Shown here piece after piece: positions 20,793-32,335 of a stretch of DNA of 50,927 bases (position 1 is its first letter; each line of letters opens with the position of its first letter). The translations under genes were made by a program, and so were the position numbers. The notes under the pieces are model-generated. The model saw only the letters and a list, made by a program, of their open reading frames with translations, searched no databases and was not told where the DNA came from. This DNA is from Rhodobiaceae bacterium (lineage in GTDB: Bacteria; Pseudomonadota; Alphaproteobacteria; Rhizobiales; TMED25), in NCBI GenBank assembly GCA_002704755.1, contig PAHC01000008.1:42236-93162 (forward strand), written 5' to 3'.

Positions 20793-21566
20793 TTAGACAC
20801 CTCTATTCAATGATTTCTGAAATCCCGAGCGAACAAGGTTTTCACATTCTTTTGCAATTTCTTTTCTAGTTTTATTTTCTGAGATGTCAATTTTATTATG
20901 AAAAGTTACCTCAATATCAAAAATACCTGCCTTAATAATACCGTACAAGTGTGATAATAAATCCATTTCACCATACCATGCAATTAATTGACGGTGAGTT
21001 CTTCCCATTGCCATACCATTATATTTTTTGTATGCGATTGAGATGGGTTGGATTTTTATTTCTGATCCTCTGATCTTCTCACAAATCATGAATATTGATG
21101 ATTTAAATGGAAGTATCTTATTTCCATCTGTGGAAGTCCCTTCGGGAAAAATAGTTACATTTTCATGATTTAATAATCTATTTTTTATTATATCGGATGT
21201 TTCTGTTAATTTTTTTGGACTATTTCTATCAATAAATATAGTTTTTTGCAGTTTTGCCAAATAACTGACGAATATCCACTTTGAGACATCATTCTTTGCG
21301 ACAAATGATGTGGGAATTAGTGAGCTTATTATAAATATGTCTATCCATGAGGCATGATTTGATATGATAAGCGAGGCATTAATAGATGGTTTTCCAATTA
21401 TTTTTATTTTTATGCCAAGCAATTTTAATACAGCCCTGTGATAAAACATTGGCACTTCATATGAGGATGACAGATTAAGTAATCTAATGACAGATTGTAT
21501 AGGAAGTAAAATTGTAGTTAGCAGAATTAATAAAATTATTATGATTAGAGATCTGATTAATTTCAT
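20793..21566 (-). CDS. 1-acyl-sn-glycerol-3-phosphate (or lyso-ornithine lipid) acyltransferase
   Basis: NHASWIDI (HX4D) and FPEGTST motifs of the PlsC superfamily; N-terminal TM. Confidence 0.9.
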   Translation of the reverse strand: MKLIRSLIIIILLILLTTILLPIQSVIRLLNLSSSYEVPMFYHRAVLKLLGIKIKIIGKPSINASLIISNHASWIDIFIISSLIPTSFVAKNDVSKWIFVSYLAKLQKTIFIDRNSPKKLTETSDIIKNRLLNHENVTIFPEGTSTDGNKILPFKSSIFMICEKIRGSEIKIQPISIAYKKYNGMAMGRTHRQLIAWYGEMDLLSHLYGIIKAGIFDIEVTFHNKIDISENKTRKEIAKECENLVRSGFQKSLNRGV

Positions 21567-21568
21567 AT

Positions 21569-21991
21569 TTAGCTATTTTTATCATCTGATTTTTTTACTG
21601 CATAAATTTCAAGCCGGTGATTGATAATATTATAACCTAGCTTATCAGCTATCCGTTCCTGTAGCTTCTCAATTTCTTCATCATGAAATTCTATTACACT
21701 GCCCGTTTCGATATCAATTAGGTGATCGTGGTGATTGGCTGGTATAGTTTCATATCGTGATTTCCCGTCTTTAAACTCATGTTTTTCAAGTATCCCATTA
21801 TCATTAAATAATTTCAGGGTTCGATATACCGTAGCTAGTGAAATATTTTTATTGATTTTACTGGTTCTTCTGTATAACTCTTCAGCATCTGGGTGATCAT
21901 CTGATGCAGATAGCACACGAGCAATAATCTTTCTTTGCTCTGTCATACGTAATCCAAATTGGACACATTTTTTTTCAATACTGTTATCCAT
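21569..21991 (-). CDS. fur: Fur/Mur-family metalloregulator
   Basis: GLRMTEQRKIIARVL, DAEELYRR, ISLATVYRTLKLFNDNGI, HHDHLIDIETGSVIEF (no CxxC, as in alphaproteobacterial Fur/Mur). Confidence 0.92.
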   Translation of the reverse strand: MDNSIEKKCVQFGLRMTEQRKIIARVLSASDDHPDAEELYRRTSKINKNISLATVYRTLKLFNDNGILEKHEFKDGKSRYETIPANHHDHLIDIETGSVIEFHDEEIEKLQERIADKLGYNIINHRLEIYAVKKSDDKNS

Positions 21992-22038
21992 ATCTGCAGA
22001 GTTTATTGTTAATTTTGATTTTTAATATAACACTAAAA

Positions 22039-22497
22039 TTATTTATTTACTAATCTATAAACTATAGCATCTATATTCTCATTTAATATTTTGTAGTAAC
22101 CAATCCTTCTACTAACAGCTCTGAAGCCATATTTTTTATATAAGTTTATCGCTTGGTTGTTAGTTTCAGCAACTTCTAAAAAGAACTCACTGATTTGTAG
22201 AGCTGATAGTGCGACAATTGTCTTATACAAGAGCAAATTAGCAAATCCTTTTCTCCTATGGTTTATATCAATAACAAGCATATATATGTCACAAGTATTT
22301 TCAGCTTTTTTTCCAGTTATGAAACCCACAATTTCTTCAACTAGAGAGAGGACATAAACAAAAGAATTGTTATCACTGATTAATTTTTTATAATAATCTG
22401 GTTCCCAATTTTGATGATATCCTCTACTCATAATTTCTGTAATTTCTCGGGCATCTTCAATTCTTGCTTCTCTGAAATTTGGGAGAGAATTATTCAT
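22039..22497 (-). CDS. rimI: GNAT N-acetyltransferase, RimI-like
   Basis: Acetyl-CoA motif HRRKGFANLLLYK, AINLYKKYGFRAVSRRIGYY; overlaps tsaB. Confidence 0.88.
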   Translation of the reverse strand: MNNSLPNFREARIEDAREITEIMSRGYHQNWEPDYYKKLISDNNSFVYVLSLVEEIVGFITGKKAENTCDIYMLVIDINHRRKGFANLLLYKTIVALSALQISEFFLEVAETNNQAINLYKKYGFRAVSRRIGYYKILNENIDAIVYRLVNK

Positions 22498-23170
22498 AGA
22501 TTTTTTTCTTTTTGTATTTTTTTACATTTGGATCTCTTACGTAGATCGGTTGAACTAATTGTTGCTGAGTATTTGTGATACTCTGTAGTTCTGATAAATT
22601 TTTTTCATCAATAAGATAATTAGATTCTAATTTTTCTAAATTTATATTTCTCTTGATTGCATGTCTTAATAGTTCGTTGCTTGTATCAATTACATACGGA
22701 TTATCTTGCTGTATTTGATCAAACACCTCATTAACATTTAGAATATTGGGTTTTTTTTCTTTGCTTCCAGATATACTAAAATTTTGACAATAAAAATCTC
22801 CATTATTTGATGGTACTAGTATCATTTTGTAAGAGTTATAGAAGTTATTTCTATTATACGTTCTAGCAATTAATTCATGTTGTGTTATCCCGAAAGCGGG
22901 TATATTTCTTGAGATAGAAATCCCTTTAGTAATAGCAATACCAGTTCTGATATTTGTATAATTTCCTGGTCCAACAACTGAAAAAACATTATCTAATTGT
23001 GCATATTCTAAATTATTGTCCAATAATAATTTCTCAATTTTAGGTACAATCAAATCGCTTGCATATTTTGAGTCATTTGTTTCAATTTTTAAGGAATAGA
23101 CTGACACTTTGTCATTTATCAAAGCAACCATTAAGTTGTTTGAAACAACATCGATAAAGAGGCTTATCAT
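22490..23170 (-). CDS. tsaB: tRNA threonylcarbamoyladenosine biosynthesis protein TsaB
   Basis: VVGPGNYTNIRTGIAITKGIS motif; adjacent to rimI. Confidence 0.9.
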   Translation of the reverse strand: MISLFIDVVSNNLMVALINDKVSVYSLKIETNDSKYASDLIVPKIEKLLLDNNLEYAQLDNVFSVVGPGNYTNIRTGIAITKGISISRNIPAFGITQHELIARTYNRNNFYNSYKMILVPSNNGDFYCQNFSISGSKEKKPNILNVNEVFDQIQQDNPYVIDTSNELLRHAIKRNINLEKLESNYLIDEKNLSELQSITNTQQQLVQPIYVRDPNVKKYKKKKIYE

Positions 23171-23176
23171 CTTGTT

Positions 23177-23728
23177 TTATATAGCCTGAACTTCCATAAC
23201 TTCAGGAACATAATGTTTTAGAAGATTTTCGATTCCATTTTTCAGCGTCATGGTTGAGCTTGGGCAACCCGCACATGCACCTTGCAGGTTAAGATAGACT
23301 ATGCCTGATTTGAATCCTTGAAATGTTATATCACCGCCATCATGTGCAACAGCGGGCCTCACTCTAGTCTCAATAAGTTCTTTTATTTTACCTACAGTTT
23401 CAGTATCAGCTGGATCAAAAAATTCATCCATTTTAGATACATTATCTGCAATCAATAATGGTTGTCCTGATATGAAGTGATCCATTATTTCGCCAAGAAT
23501 AATGGGTTTTAATTGAGGCCACTCGAACTTAGTTTTTGTAACAGTTATAAAATCGTCCGAAAAAAAAACTCCTGAGATACCATCAATGGCGAATATCTTT
23601 TCTGCGAGGGGTGACTCTTGGGCTTGAATGGCGTTTGTATATTCCTTAGTCGACCCAGGTAAGACCTCACATCCTGGAATAAATTTTAATGTATTTGGGT
23701 TTGGTGTAGATACAGTTTCTATAAACAT
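23177..23728 (-). CDS. NifU-family Fe-S scaffold/carrier protein
   Basis: N-terminal TPNPNTLKFIPG and C-terminal GACAGCPSSTMTLKNGIE (CxxC). Confidence 0.94.
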   Translation of the reverse strand: MFIETVSTPNPNTLKFIPGCEVLPGSTKEYTNAIQAQESPLAEKIFAIDGISGVFFSDDFITVTKTKFEWPQLKPIILGEIMDHFISGQPLLIADNVSKMDEFFDPADTETVGKIKELIETRVRPAVAHDGGDITFQGFKSGIVYLNLQGACAGCPSSTMTLKNGIENLLKHYVPEVMEVQAI

Positions 23729-23807
23729 ATTAACATTTCCTCGTTAAGTCTAATTTAGATATTCATTCAAAATATTTCAAGTATGTTGCAGTTTTTCAAG
23801 TATTTCT

Positions 23808-24284
23808 CTAATTTATTGTTAGTTCTAAAATATCTTTTTCAGTTAGTTGCCCAGGAATAATAGTGATAGGGATTGGGAAGTTGCCTGCTTTTGATCCAAC
23901 AAATTGACTGACCAATGGACCAGGATTTCCACTATCACTCGCTGCAGCTAGCACAAGTAAAGATATTGATCCGTCCTCATTAATAAAGTTAATTATTTCA
24001 GTTGATGGTGAACCAAACCTTATTACTAACTCAGACACAAGTCCTGTTTCTAGATTTACTTTTTCAGAATATTCACTCAGTACTTCCCTTGCCTTTTCTT
24101 CAGCCTCTTGCCTCATAATACCCTCTACACCGTAGATATTTTTAAAATCTGATGTGTTAATTATTCTCAGTAGCGTAAGCCTTCCATTAGTTTGTATTGC
24201 CCTTCTAGAAGCATAACTAATCGCCCTATGGCATTCAGTTGTATCATCTACAACAACCAAGAATTTTCTAATATTTTTTGACAT
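23808..24284 (-). CDS. Universal stress protein (UspA family)
   Basis: FLVVVDDTTECHRAISYASRRA and the overall alpha/beta Usp pattern. Confidence 0.85.
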   Translation of the reverse strand: MSKNIRKFLVVVDDTTECHRAISYASRRAIQTNGRLTLLRIINTSDFKNIYGVEGIMRQEAEEKAREVLSEYSEKVNLETGLVSELVIRFGSPSTEIINFINEDGSISLLVLAAASDSGNPGPLVSQFVGSKAGNFPIPITIIPGQLTEKDILELTIN

Positions 24285-24332
24285 GTTTATAAAATAAATA
24301 AAGTAAATATAATATATATTATACGCTCTATT

Positions 24333-25349
24333 TTAGCTTAAACCTATTATTTTTTTTGTTTCTACTAAAACCGGCTCACAGATTTCACGGGCTTTTGATG
24401 CACCATTATTTAGAATATTGTTGATGTAAGATTTATCACTCATAATTTTTTTCATTTCATTTCCAATGGGACAAATTTTTTCAACAAGTAGTTCTGTTAA
24501 GCTAGTTTTAAGATGAGAAAATTGCTTACCACTAAAATCTTCTACTATCTTTTTTGGAGACTCACCAAGGACCCCAGCATATATAGATAGAAGGTTTTTT
24601 AACTCAGGTCGATCGTTAACCAACTTATAGTTGTCAGGTATGCTATCCGAGTCTGTTTTTGCTTTTCTTATTTTATTTGCGATAAGGTCTGCTTCATCAA
24701 GTACGTTAATTCTAGTCATATCTGATATTTCTGAGCTAGACATTTTTTTAAGACCGTCTCTTAATGACATAACTCTTGGTACAGGACCGCTTATCAAAGG
24801 TTCTGGTAGGATAAAAAATTCATCTTTATTATAGAGTTGTTGTATTCTATCTTTAAAATCTATATTGAATTTTTGAGCAATATCTCTTGACAATTCTATA
24901 TGCTGTTTTTGATCTTCTCCAACAGGTACATGTGTAGCCTTGTAAGCTAAAATATCAGCTGCCATGAGTATTGGATAAGTATATAGTCCCACAGACATAT
25001 TCTCTTTATTTTTACCAGCTTTTTCTTTAAATTGGGTCATTCTGTTCAGCCAGCCAACTCTTGCTACACAATTTAGCAACCACGATAGCTCTGCATGTTC
25101 TTTTACTTTGCTTTGATTGAAAATTATACTTTTTTCAGGGTCGAGGCCAGACGCAATGAAGCCAGCTGTAATTTCATAAATATTTTTTTGCAACTTTGAT
25201 GGATCTTGCCAAACAGTAATTGAATGTAGATCAACAACACAATATACGCATTCAGCATTATTTTGTAGCTTTACAAAATTTACAATCGCACCCAAATAAT
25301 TACCTAGATGTAAATTACCTGATGGCTGTATACCAGAAAAAACTCTCAT
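24333..25349 (-). CDS. trpS: Tryptophanyl-tRNA synthetase
   Basis: [29 protein letters not shown]. Confidence 0.98.
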   Translation of the reverse strand: MRVFSGIQPSGNLHLGNYLGAIVNFVKLQNNAECVYCVVDLHSITVWQDPSKLQKNIYEITAGFIASGLDPEKSIIFNQSKVKEHAELSWLLNCVARVGWLNRMTQFKEKAGKNKENMSVGLYTYPILMAADILAYKATHVPVGEDQKQHIELSRDIAQKFNIDFKDRIQQLYNKDEFFILPEPLISGPVPRVMSLRDGLKKMSSSEISDMTRINVLDEADLIANKIRKAKTDSDSIPDNYKLVNDRPELKNLLSIYAGVLGESPKKIVEDFSGKQFSHLKTSLTELLVEKICPIGNEMKKIMSDKSYINNILNNGASKAREICEPVLVETKKIIGLS

Positions 25350-25359
25350 AATTCAAAAA

Positions 25360-26895
25360 CTATCCTTCAAGTATTTTATTTAACTCAATTAATTTGAGTT
25401 GAACACACAATATACCATAAAATATTATTCCAATTATTACATATACTATAAGTGTTAAAAAATTAACAATCTCTGAAATAGAATTTATTGATAAAAAAGT
25501 AAAATTTTTGAGACCATATAATAATATTATCATTAAAAAGGAAGCCACTACTATTTTGAGTAATTGGATTAGAGCAGACTTTTTAACAAAATAAATTTTT
25601 TGCTTAATTGACTCATTGATTAGTAAAGCTAAATTTATCCAGGCAGATATTGATGTTCCTATAGCAATACCCATATATCCAATATTTCTAAATAAAATGA
25701 TTGATATGAGCGCATTCAGAATCATACTATAAATAGCATATTCCAGGGGTTTTTTTGTGTTTTCACGAGCAAAAAAAAGTGTTTGAAAAATTTTTATAGA
25801 TATAAAAGCAGGGAGTCCAGCTGCAAAAATCATTAATGCTCTGGATGTTGCTAAGCTGTGTTCGCTGGTGAAAAAACCTCTCTCAAATAAAACAGAAATT
25901 ATATCATATGATAAAAACATTAGGCCAAAAGATGCCGGTATTGCCAATAGCAATGCCAAACTTATAGATTTATCTTGGAGAGTAAGAATATTATTTTTTG
26001 TTTCACTTTTAATCGCAATTGATAATTGAGGTAAAAGTACTACACCGATTGAAATTCCAATAAGTGCAAGTGGAAGCTGATAAATTCTATCAGCGTAATA
26101 CAAATACGAAACTGCACTGTCTTGGAATGACGCTATTATAGTTCCAATAAGTATATTGATTTGTATTACTCCACCTGCAACAATTGCTGGGAAGCATAAA
26201 TGCAAAAAGTTTTTTATATTTTTTGAAATATTTGGAATTCTGATACTAGGGATGTATCCATTTTTGTAACAGCCGTATAAACATAATAATAATTGTATTA
26301 AACCTGATAACGAAAAACTTAAAGTCAAATAAAAAACAGACTGTTTTGAATTTGGAACGTTTAGATTAATCAAAATTAGAAGTGTGATTATCATAGATAA
26401 ATTAAGGAAAATTGGCATCGAAGCCGCGAGGGTAAATTTTCCATTAGAGTTCAAAACACCACAGAGAAGTGAAACAAGAGATATAAAAAATAAGTATGGG
26501 AAAGATATTCTGGCAAGTTGAATGATCAAGTCAAATTTTTCTTTATCATCTATAAATCCAGGCGCCAAAAAATAAACAAAGAATGGCATAAATAATTCAA
26601 ATATACATACGATTATAATCAATATCCAGAATATGAAATTAAAGATTTCTTTAAAAAATATTTTTTTATCATCATTTGTTATTTTTTTTGAAAATAGAGG
26701 GATAAAAGATATATTGAGAGTGCCTTCAGCAAGAACTCTTCTGAAGATATTTGGAAATCTCATTGCAACAAAGAAAACGTCTGCAATACCTCCAGCCCCA
26801 AGAGATGCAGCGATGAGAATATCTCTAAAGAAACCAAGCACTCTACTGACAAGTGTCATACCGGATGTTTTTATTAAAGGCTTGATAATTTTCAT
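25360..26895 (-). CDS. murJ: Lipid II flippase MurJ (MviN)
   Basis: GMTLVSRVLGFFRDILIAASLGAGGIADVFFVAMRFPNIFRRVLAEG. Confidence 0.97.
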   Translation of the reverse strand: MKIIKPLIKTSGMTLVSRVLGFFRDILIAASLGAGGIADVFFVAMRFPNIFRRVLAEGTLNISFIPLFSKKITNDDKKIFFKEIFNFIFWILIIIVCIFELFMPFFVYFLAPGFIDDKEKFDLIIQLARISFPYLFFISLVSLLCGVLNSNGKFTLAASMPIFLNLSMIITLLILINLNVPNSKQSVFYLTLSFSLSGLIQLLLCLYGCYKNGYIPSIRIPNISKNIKNFLHLCFPAIVAGGVIQINILIGTIIASFQDSAVSYLYYADRIYQLPLALIGISIGVVLLPQLSIAIKSETKNNILTLQDKSISLALLLAIPASFGLMFLSYDIISVLFERGFFTSEHSLATSRALMIFAAGLPAFISIKIFQTLFFARENTKKPLEYAIYSMILNALISIILFRNIGYMGIAIGTSISAWINLALLINESIKQKIYFVKKSALIQLLKIVVASFLMIILLYGLKNFTFLSINSISEIVNFLTLIVYVIIGIIFYGILCVQLKLIELNKILEG

Positions 26896-26903
26896 GAGGT
26901 CAT

Positions 26904-29669
26904 TTATTTTTCTTTTAAAGAGCTCAGTATTAAATCTCTGATGCGATAAAGTTTTTCTTCGCTATCAATTTTTTCCCCAAATAAATTTGTTATGTAAAAA
27001 ACATCATTAGCTCTCTCTCCAAATGTCACAATATGTGCAGACTTAATATTAATATTGGTTTCCTTTAATATGTTGGTAATTTGATATAGTAAACCAGGCT
27101 TATCTCTTGCCTCAACCTCTACAACGGTTGAGTTATGCGACAATTCATTTGTAATATTAATCTTATTTCTAACTTTGAATGTTTTTTCATGCTGAATATT
27201 CTTACTCTTTTTTGATAATTCTATATCTAAAGATAACAATCCTCCTAAGCTATCTTTTATAATTTGAGATATTTTATTTATTCTTCTGTCCTCGTCTTGA
27301 TCATTGAAATCTCTGCTTACTGATATTGTATCAATTGCAATTCCGTCTACAGTAGTTTCGATTTGGGCATCTACTATATTGGCGTCCAAAAGTAAGCATG
27401 CCCCTGCTAATGTAGCTAAAAGATTTGGATAATCTGGACCAATAAGTGTGATTGATGTTGTGTTGTTTTGCTTATTCTTAGAACCAAATATCTCAAGAGT
27501 AATATCTGAAGAATCCTTATCTTTGAGTATTTGGGCATGCCTTATTTGGTCATCAAGTGGAGTAGTTATCCAGTATGTATCACTAAAGCGGGCCAAATAG
27601 GAGTTTATGAGACTCTTTGGCCAATCACTTGCATACTCTATAAATTTATCTTTTGCATCGGACTTTGTGGTAATACTTTTTTGGGTACTTTTATTTTCGC
27701 CACTAAAATAATCGGTTGTTTGTAGGTATAGAGTTTTTAATAATCCACTTTTCCAAGCATTCCATATGTTAGGGCCCACCGACATAATATCAGCTACTGT
27801 CAACGCTAGCAGATTATCGAGATTTGTTTGATTTTTTATAACAGACGCAAAATCAGCTATGGTTTTTATGTCATACAAGTCTCTCTTCTGGGCTACATCA
27901 CTCATGTAGAGATGATACTTTATCAGCCAGGATACTTGTTCAATTTCATTTTTTTTCATTCCAAGTCTGAAGCAAATTTTTTCAGCAATATTTGCACCAA
28001 TAATACTGTGGTCTTGTTTACGTCCCTTCCCGATATCATGTAAGAAAGCAGCAATTAAAAGAACTCTTTTATTTTTTAGTCTTGAGGAAAAGTCTCTATT
28101 GAAGGGATGAGGTTGTTCTAATTCTCCCTTTATTATCTTATACACAAAACCAACAGTTTTAAGTAGATGCTCATCTACCGTAAAATTGTGGTAAAGGTTG
28201 AACAAGGACATTCCTTCTACTTTACCAAATTCAGGCAAAAACTTTCCAAGGACACCTGTGTCGTTCATTGTTCTTAATGTTACTTCTGGATCTGTGGCAT
28301 GAGAAAAAATATCAAGTAAAACTTTATTTGCTGATTTACTATTTCTTACAGAATTATCAATATATCGAAGTGATCTTGTAATTGATTGGATTATCTGTGG
28401 GCTCAATAAGACATTGTCTTGATCGGATATCAAAAAAAGTTTTATTAAATCAACTCTGTTTTTAGAAAAGTCAAACTCATCTTTTTTATATAATCTACCT
28501 TTTCTAGTATAGAAGTTTTCATTTTTCTTTTTTAAAGTGAAAATATTATCAATTACTTTATATAATCTAGGTTCACTCTTTATTGATCGATCTTCTAATG
28601 ATGAGCAAACTATTCGCGTTAGATTACCTACCTCTTTTGCTGTCATGAAATAATGCTTCATAAATCTTTCAACATCTCTTTGCCCATCTCTTGTTGAATA
28701 TCCCAGCCTTGAAGCAAGTTCAAGTTGCATATCAAAAGTCAGGATTTCATTATCTCTATTTGAAAGAAAATGAAGATGACAACGAACAACCCATAGGAAA
28801 TCTTCTGCTTTTGCAAATCTATTAAATTCAGTCCTAGTTAAAAATTGGTAATTTTTTACAAGATCCTCAATTTTTTCAGGCCTATAGAGGTATTTTCCAA
28901 TCCAAAATAATGTATGCAGATCCCTCAACCCACCTTTACTCTCTTTTACGTTGGGCTCTACAAGATAACGAGAAGAACCATATGTTAGATGTCTTTGGTC
29001 TCTTTCTTCAAGTTTCATTTCAATAAATTCGTCTGCCGTTTTAGCCACTATTTCTTTATTAAATTTATTGATTAAATTATTAAATAGTTTTTTTTCTCCA
29101 AAAATATATCTAGCTTCTAGTATTGATGTTCTAATTGTAAAGTCAGATTTAGATAATTTTAGGCATTGTTCTAAATTTCTTGTTGCATGACCAACCTTAA
29201 ATCCCAAATCCCATAATAAATATAGAATATTTTCAATTACAGATTCTGTCCATGAAGTCAGTTTATTGGGGTATAAAAATAACAGGTCTATATCTGAAAA
29301 TGGTGCTAAAGTTCCTCTTCCATATCCTCCAACAGCAACCAAGCAAATTCTTTCTTTTTCTGTTGGATTTTCTGATACGCAGACATGATTTGTCACATAA
29401 TCATATATTATTTTTATGAGATCGTCTTGAAATCGCGACAAGCTTCTTGCAGTTCGGATTCCACTACCATATTCAATTAGATATTTTTCAGCATTTATTC
29501 TTGCACTATTAATTACATCAGTAAGGATTGATAATATCTCATTTCGGATATTATTTTTTTTATCTTTGTTTTGGATTGAATTTTGTTTTTCCAGAATAAG
29601 TGAGCGTATACTTTCTACCTCTATTAAAGCATCAATATTTTCAATCAAATTTGTATTATTTTTTATCAT
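26904..29669 (-). CDS. glnD: [Protein-PII] uridylyltransferase/UR
   Basis: VAVGGYGRGTLAPFSDIDLLFLY, HD motif AAFLHDIGKGRKQDHS, two C-terminal ACT domains. Confidence 0.97.
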   Translation of the reverse strand: MIKNNTNLIENIDALIEVESIRSLILEKQNSIQNKDKKNNIRNEILSILTDVINSARINAEKYLIEYGSGIRTARSLSRFQDDLIKIIYDYVTNHVCVSENPTEKERICLVAVGGYGRGTLAPFSDIDLLFLYPNKLTSWTESVIENILYLLWDLGFKVGHATRNLEQCLKLSKSDFTIRTSILEARYIFGEKKLFNNLINKFNKEIVAKTADEFIEMKLEERDQRHLTYGSSRYLVEPNVKESKGGLRDLHTLFWIGKYLYRPEKIEDLVKNYQFLTRTEFNRFAKAEDFLWVVRCHLHFLSNRDNEILTFDMQLELASRLGYSTRDGQRDVERFMKHYFMTAKEVGNLTRIVCSSLEDRSIKSEPRLYKVIDNIFTLKKKNENFYTRKGRLYKKDEFDFSKNRVDLIKLFLISDQDNVLLSPQIIQSITRSLRYIDNSVRNSKSANKVLLDIFSHATDPEVTLRTMNDTGVLGKFLPEFGKVEGMSLFNLYHNFTVDEHLLKTVGFVYKIIKGELEQPHPFNRDFSSRLKNKRVLLIAAFLHDIGKGRKQDHSIIGANIAEKICFRLGMKKNEIEQVSWLIKYHLYMSDVAQKRDLYDIKTIADFASVIKNQTNLDNLLALTVADIMSVGPNIWNAWKSGLLKTLYLQTTDYFSGENKSTQKSITTKSDAKDKFIEYASDWPKSLINSYLARFSDTYWITTPLDDQIRHAQILKDKDSSDITLEIFGSKNKQNNTTSITLIGPDYPNLLATLAGACLLLDANIVDAQIETTVDGIAIDTISVSRDFNDQDEDRRINKISQIIKDSLGGLLSLDIELSKKSKNIQHEKTFKVRNKINITNELSHNSTVVEVEARDKPGLLYQITNILKETNINIKSAHIVTFGERANDVFYITNLFGEKIDSEEKLYRIRDLILSSLKEK

Positions 29670-32298
29670 TTGCTATATCTTGTAATTTAAGGATTATATT
29701 TAGTGCTTGAATTGGAGTTATTTCATCTATATTGATCTTTAGTATCTCATCCTTTAATTGGTCTCTTCGCGGAGTTTCTCTGTATTTTTTTTCAGTAAAT
29801 AATGATAGTTGTTCTTTTCTAGAAAAAAGATTTTTTGACTCAAGTTCCTTAAGAATTATTTCAGCTTTCTGAGTAACAGAAGTAGGCAAACCTGCTAACT
29901 TACTCACTTGTATTCCATATGATTTATCTACAATTCCCTTTTTAATTTCATGCAAGAAAATAATTTCTCCTTCTTGCTCACTTATCTGCATTGCCATATT
30001 TTGTATATTTTTTAATTCTAAAGATAAATTTGTTAACTCATGAAAATGCGTTGCAAAGATTGTTCGGCAATTATTTTCCTTTGCAAGAAATTCTAGTGTT
30101 GCCCAAGCGATTGCAAGCCCATCAAAAGTAGCAGTTCCTCTGCCAATCTCATCAATGATTACAAAGGATTTTGATGTAGCTTGATTAAGAATAATGGATG
30201 TTTCAACCATTTCCACCATGAAGGTTGACCGTCCGGCTGCAAGATCATCAGAGGCGCCAACACGTGAAAAAATTTTATCAATAATCCCAATTTCAGCATA
30301 TTTAGCCGGAACATAGGATCCGATCTGAGCAATTATTGCTATGAGAGCATTTTGCCTTAAATATGTTGATTTACCTGCCATATTAGGTCCAGTAATCAGT
30401 TGCACATTTTGATTATCATCTATTGTGCAATCATTTGCTATAAATTTTTGATTTTTTTCGTGTAAAAGGGACTCTTCAACGATAATATGACGTCCTTTTT
30501 CTACAATGAATTTTTTAGAGTCATTAACTAAAGGCTTACAATAACCATGTTCAGTAGCTAGTTTTGCTAATGATATAGTAATATCAATCTCAGCTATTGC
30601 ATCGCTAATTAAATTAATAGACTCTGAGTTTTTAATAATCACATGGGATAAATCATTGAAATAATTTTCCTCTAATTCATAAATTTTTTGAGATGACTCA
30701 ATAATTTTTGTTTGAAGTTCATTTAATTCAGCTGTAGTGAATCTAATCTGGTTTTTAAGTGTTTGTCTGTGAATAAATGAATTATCTCTAACTAATTTTT
30801 CTATAAGAGGAGAATTACTTGATGGGCATTCAATAAAATAACCAAGAAAGTTATTGTATTTTATTTTTAGTGCCTTGATATTTGTTTCATTAATATATTT
30901 TTCTTGCAACTCAATAATGTATCTTGTTGTATTGTTCTTTAGCAATCTTAATTGGTCCAGTTCTTCTGAAAAGCCATCTCTGAAGATATTTCCATCAGTA
31001 ATTGAATTTGGGAGATTATCATTTAGCGCACTGTTTAGAATTGTAAATAAATCTTTGTCTGACTCGGACTGGATAATTTTTAGTTGATTTTTTATTCTTA
31101 GTGGAATTTTTTGTTCCATATCTCCATCATTAAGGTCATTAAATAGTTTTACTATGCCTAGACCTAATCTGATTGATCCCATGTCTCTTGGTGAGGATCT
31201 TCCTAGAGATAGTCTCAAAAGGGGTCTTGTAATATCAGGAAATTCCTTTAACAAATTTCTTATTTTTTCTGAGTATGTTTTATTTTGTATAGAAAATTCA
31301 ATATCAGCAAGCCTAAGATTTATTTCATTAACTGATGTTGATGGTCTTATAACACGTTGATATAATTTTCGACCTCCTGCGGAAGTAATAGTTTTATCCA
31401 GCGAGCTAAGAAGCGATCCTTTTTTGCCCCCTTTAGTGTTACTGAGAATTTCTAAGCTATTTTGAGTTGCTTCATCAATTAACATATAATCAATATCCGT
31501 TCTATCTTTCGGTCGTTGTAATAGGGGGCGTTTATCAATTTGTGTCAGTTCTATATAGCCAAGGAGGCTTCCTATCGCAGAAATTTGTTCAGGAGAATTA
31601 ATACCAAATCCATCTAGTTGCGATAATTGATATTGCTCGCGGATAAGTCTTTCACATATATTTATCTGGAAGCTACGTGAGTCAATTTCAGTTATTTTAT
31701 AATCTCTGCTCTTATCAATTAGTTTAGAATTATCTTTTTGGATCAAGATCTCTTTTGGGTTAATTATAAAAATATCATTATCAAGTTTATCTCTTACTGT
31801 TGTCGAAAAGAAGATTTCCCCGGTTGAAATATCACACCAAGATAACCCAATATTTCGTTTGTGATCATAAATGGATAATAAAAAATTATTATTTTTGGAA
31901 TTTAGTAAACTATCATCTGTTAGTGTACCTGATGTAATGATTCTTGTTATCTTTCTTTCTACAATTTTCTTACTATTTTGAGTTATGTTTTGTTTTGACT
32001 GCTCACAAATTGCTACTTTTTGTCCGTTATTAATCAATTTAGGAATGTACTGATTAACTGCCGATATTGGGATTCCACACATTGGGATTTCTTCGCCATT
32101 TTGATAACCTCTTTTTGTTAATGTAATTCCTAAAATAGGTGCAGCATCAATTGCATCCTCAAAGAACATTTCATAAAAATCACCCATTTGGTATAAAAGT
32201 AAGTGATCTGGATAAACTGATTTTATATTTGAGTATTGTGCCATCATAGGCGTAAGAGTGGAATTTTCTCCTGATTTTTTTTCTTTATTTAATGCCAT
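29656..32298 (-). CDS. mutS: DNA mismatch repair protein MutS
   Basis: MMAQYSNIKSVYPDHLLLYQMGDFYEMF, ITGPNMAGKSTYLRQ, FVIIDEIGRGTATFDGLAIAWA. Confidence 0.98.
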   Translation of the reverse strand: MALNKEKKSGENSTLTPMMAQYSNIKSVYPDHLLLYQMGDFYEMFFEDAIDAAPILGITLTKRGYQNGEEIPMCGIPISAVNQYIPKLINNGQKVAICEQSKQNITQNSKKIVERKITRIITSGTLTDDSLLNSKNNNFLLSIYDHKRNIGLSWCDISTGEIFFSTTVRDKLDNDIFIINPKEILIQKDNSKLIDKSRDYKITEIDSRSFQINICERLIREQYQLSQLDGFGINSPEQISAIGSLLGYIELTQIDKRPLLQRPKDRTDIDYMLIDEATQNSLEILSNTKGGKKGSLLSSLDKTITSAGGRKLYQRVIRPSTSVNEINLRLADIEFSIQNKTYSEKIRNLLKEFPDITRPLLRLSLGRSSPRDMGSIRLGLGIVKLFNDLNDGDMEQKIPLRIKNQLKIIQSESDKDLFTILNSALNDNLPNSITDGNIFRDGFSEELDQLRLLKNNTTRYIIELQEKYINETNIKALKIKYNNFLGYFIECPSSNSPLIEKLVRDNSFIHRQTLKNQIRFTTAELNELQTKIIESSQKIYELEENYFNDLSHVIIKNSESINLISDAIAEIDITISLAKLATEHGYCKPLVNDSKKFIVEKGRHIIVEESLLHEKNQKFIANDCTIDDNQNVQLITGPNMAGKSTYLRQNALIAIIAQIGSYVPAKYAEIGIIDKIFSRVGASDDLAAGRSTFMVEMVETSIILNQATSKSFVIIDEIGRGTATFDGLAIAWATLEFLAKENNCRTIFATHFHELTNLSLELKNIQNMAMQISEQEGEIIFLHEIKKGIVDKSYGIQVSKLAGLPTSVTQKAEIILKELESKNLFSRKEQLSLFTEKKYRETPRRDQLKDEILKINIDEITPIQALNIILKLQDIANDKK

Positions 32299-32335
32299 AT
32301 AAAAGTAAGTCTAAAACATCATTTAATAATGTTTA

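Noticed and set aside
24308-24323. TATAATATATATTATA 16-bp palindrome upstream of the universal stress gene
   Set aside because: Pure AT low-complexity sequence; most simply a promoter -10 region or chance.
28137-28145. TTATACACA DnaA-box-like sequence
   Set aside because: Single occurrence inside glnD; no cluster, chance match.
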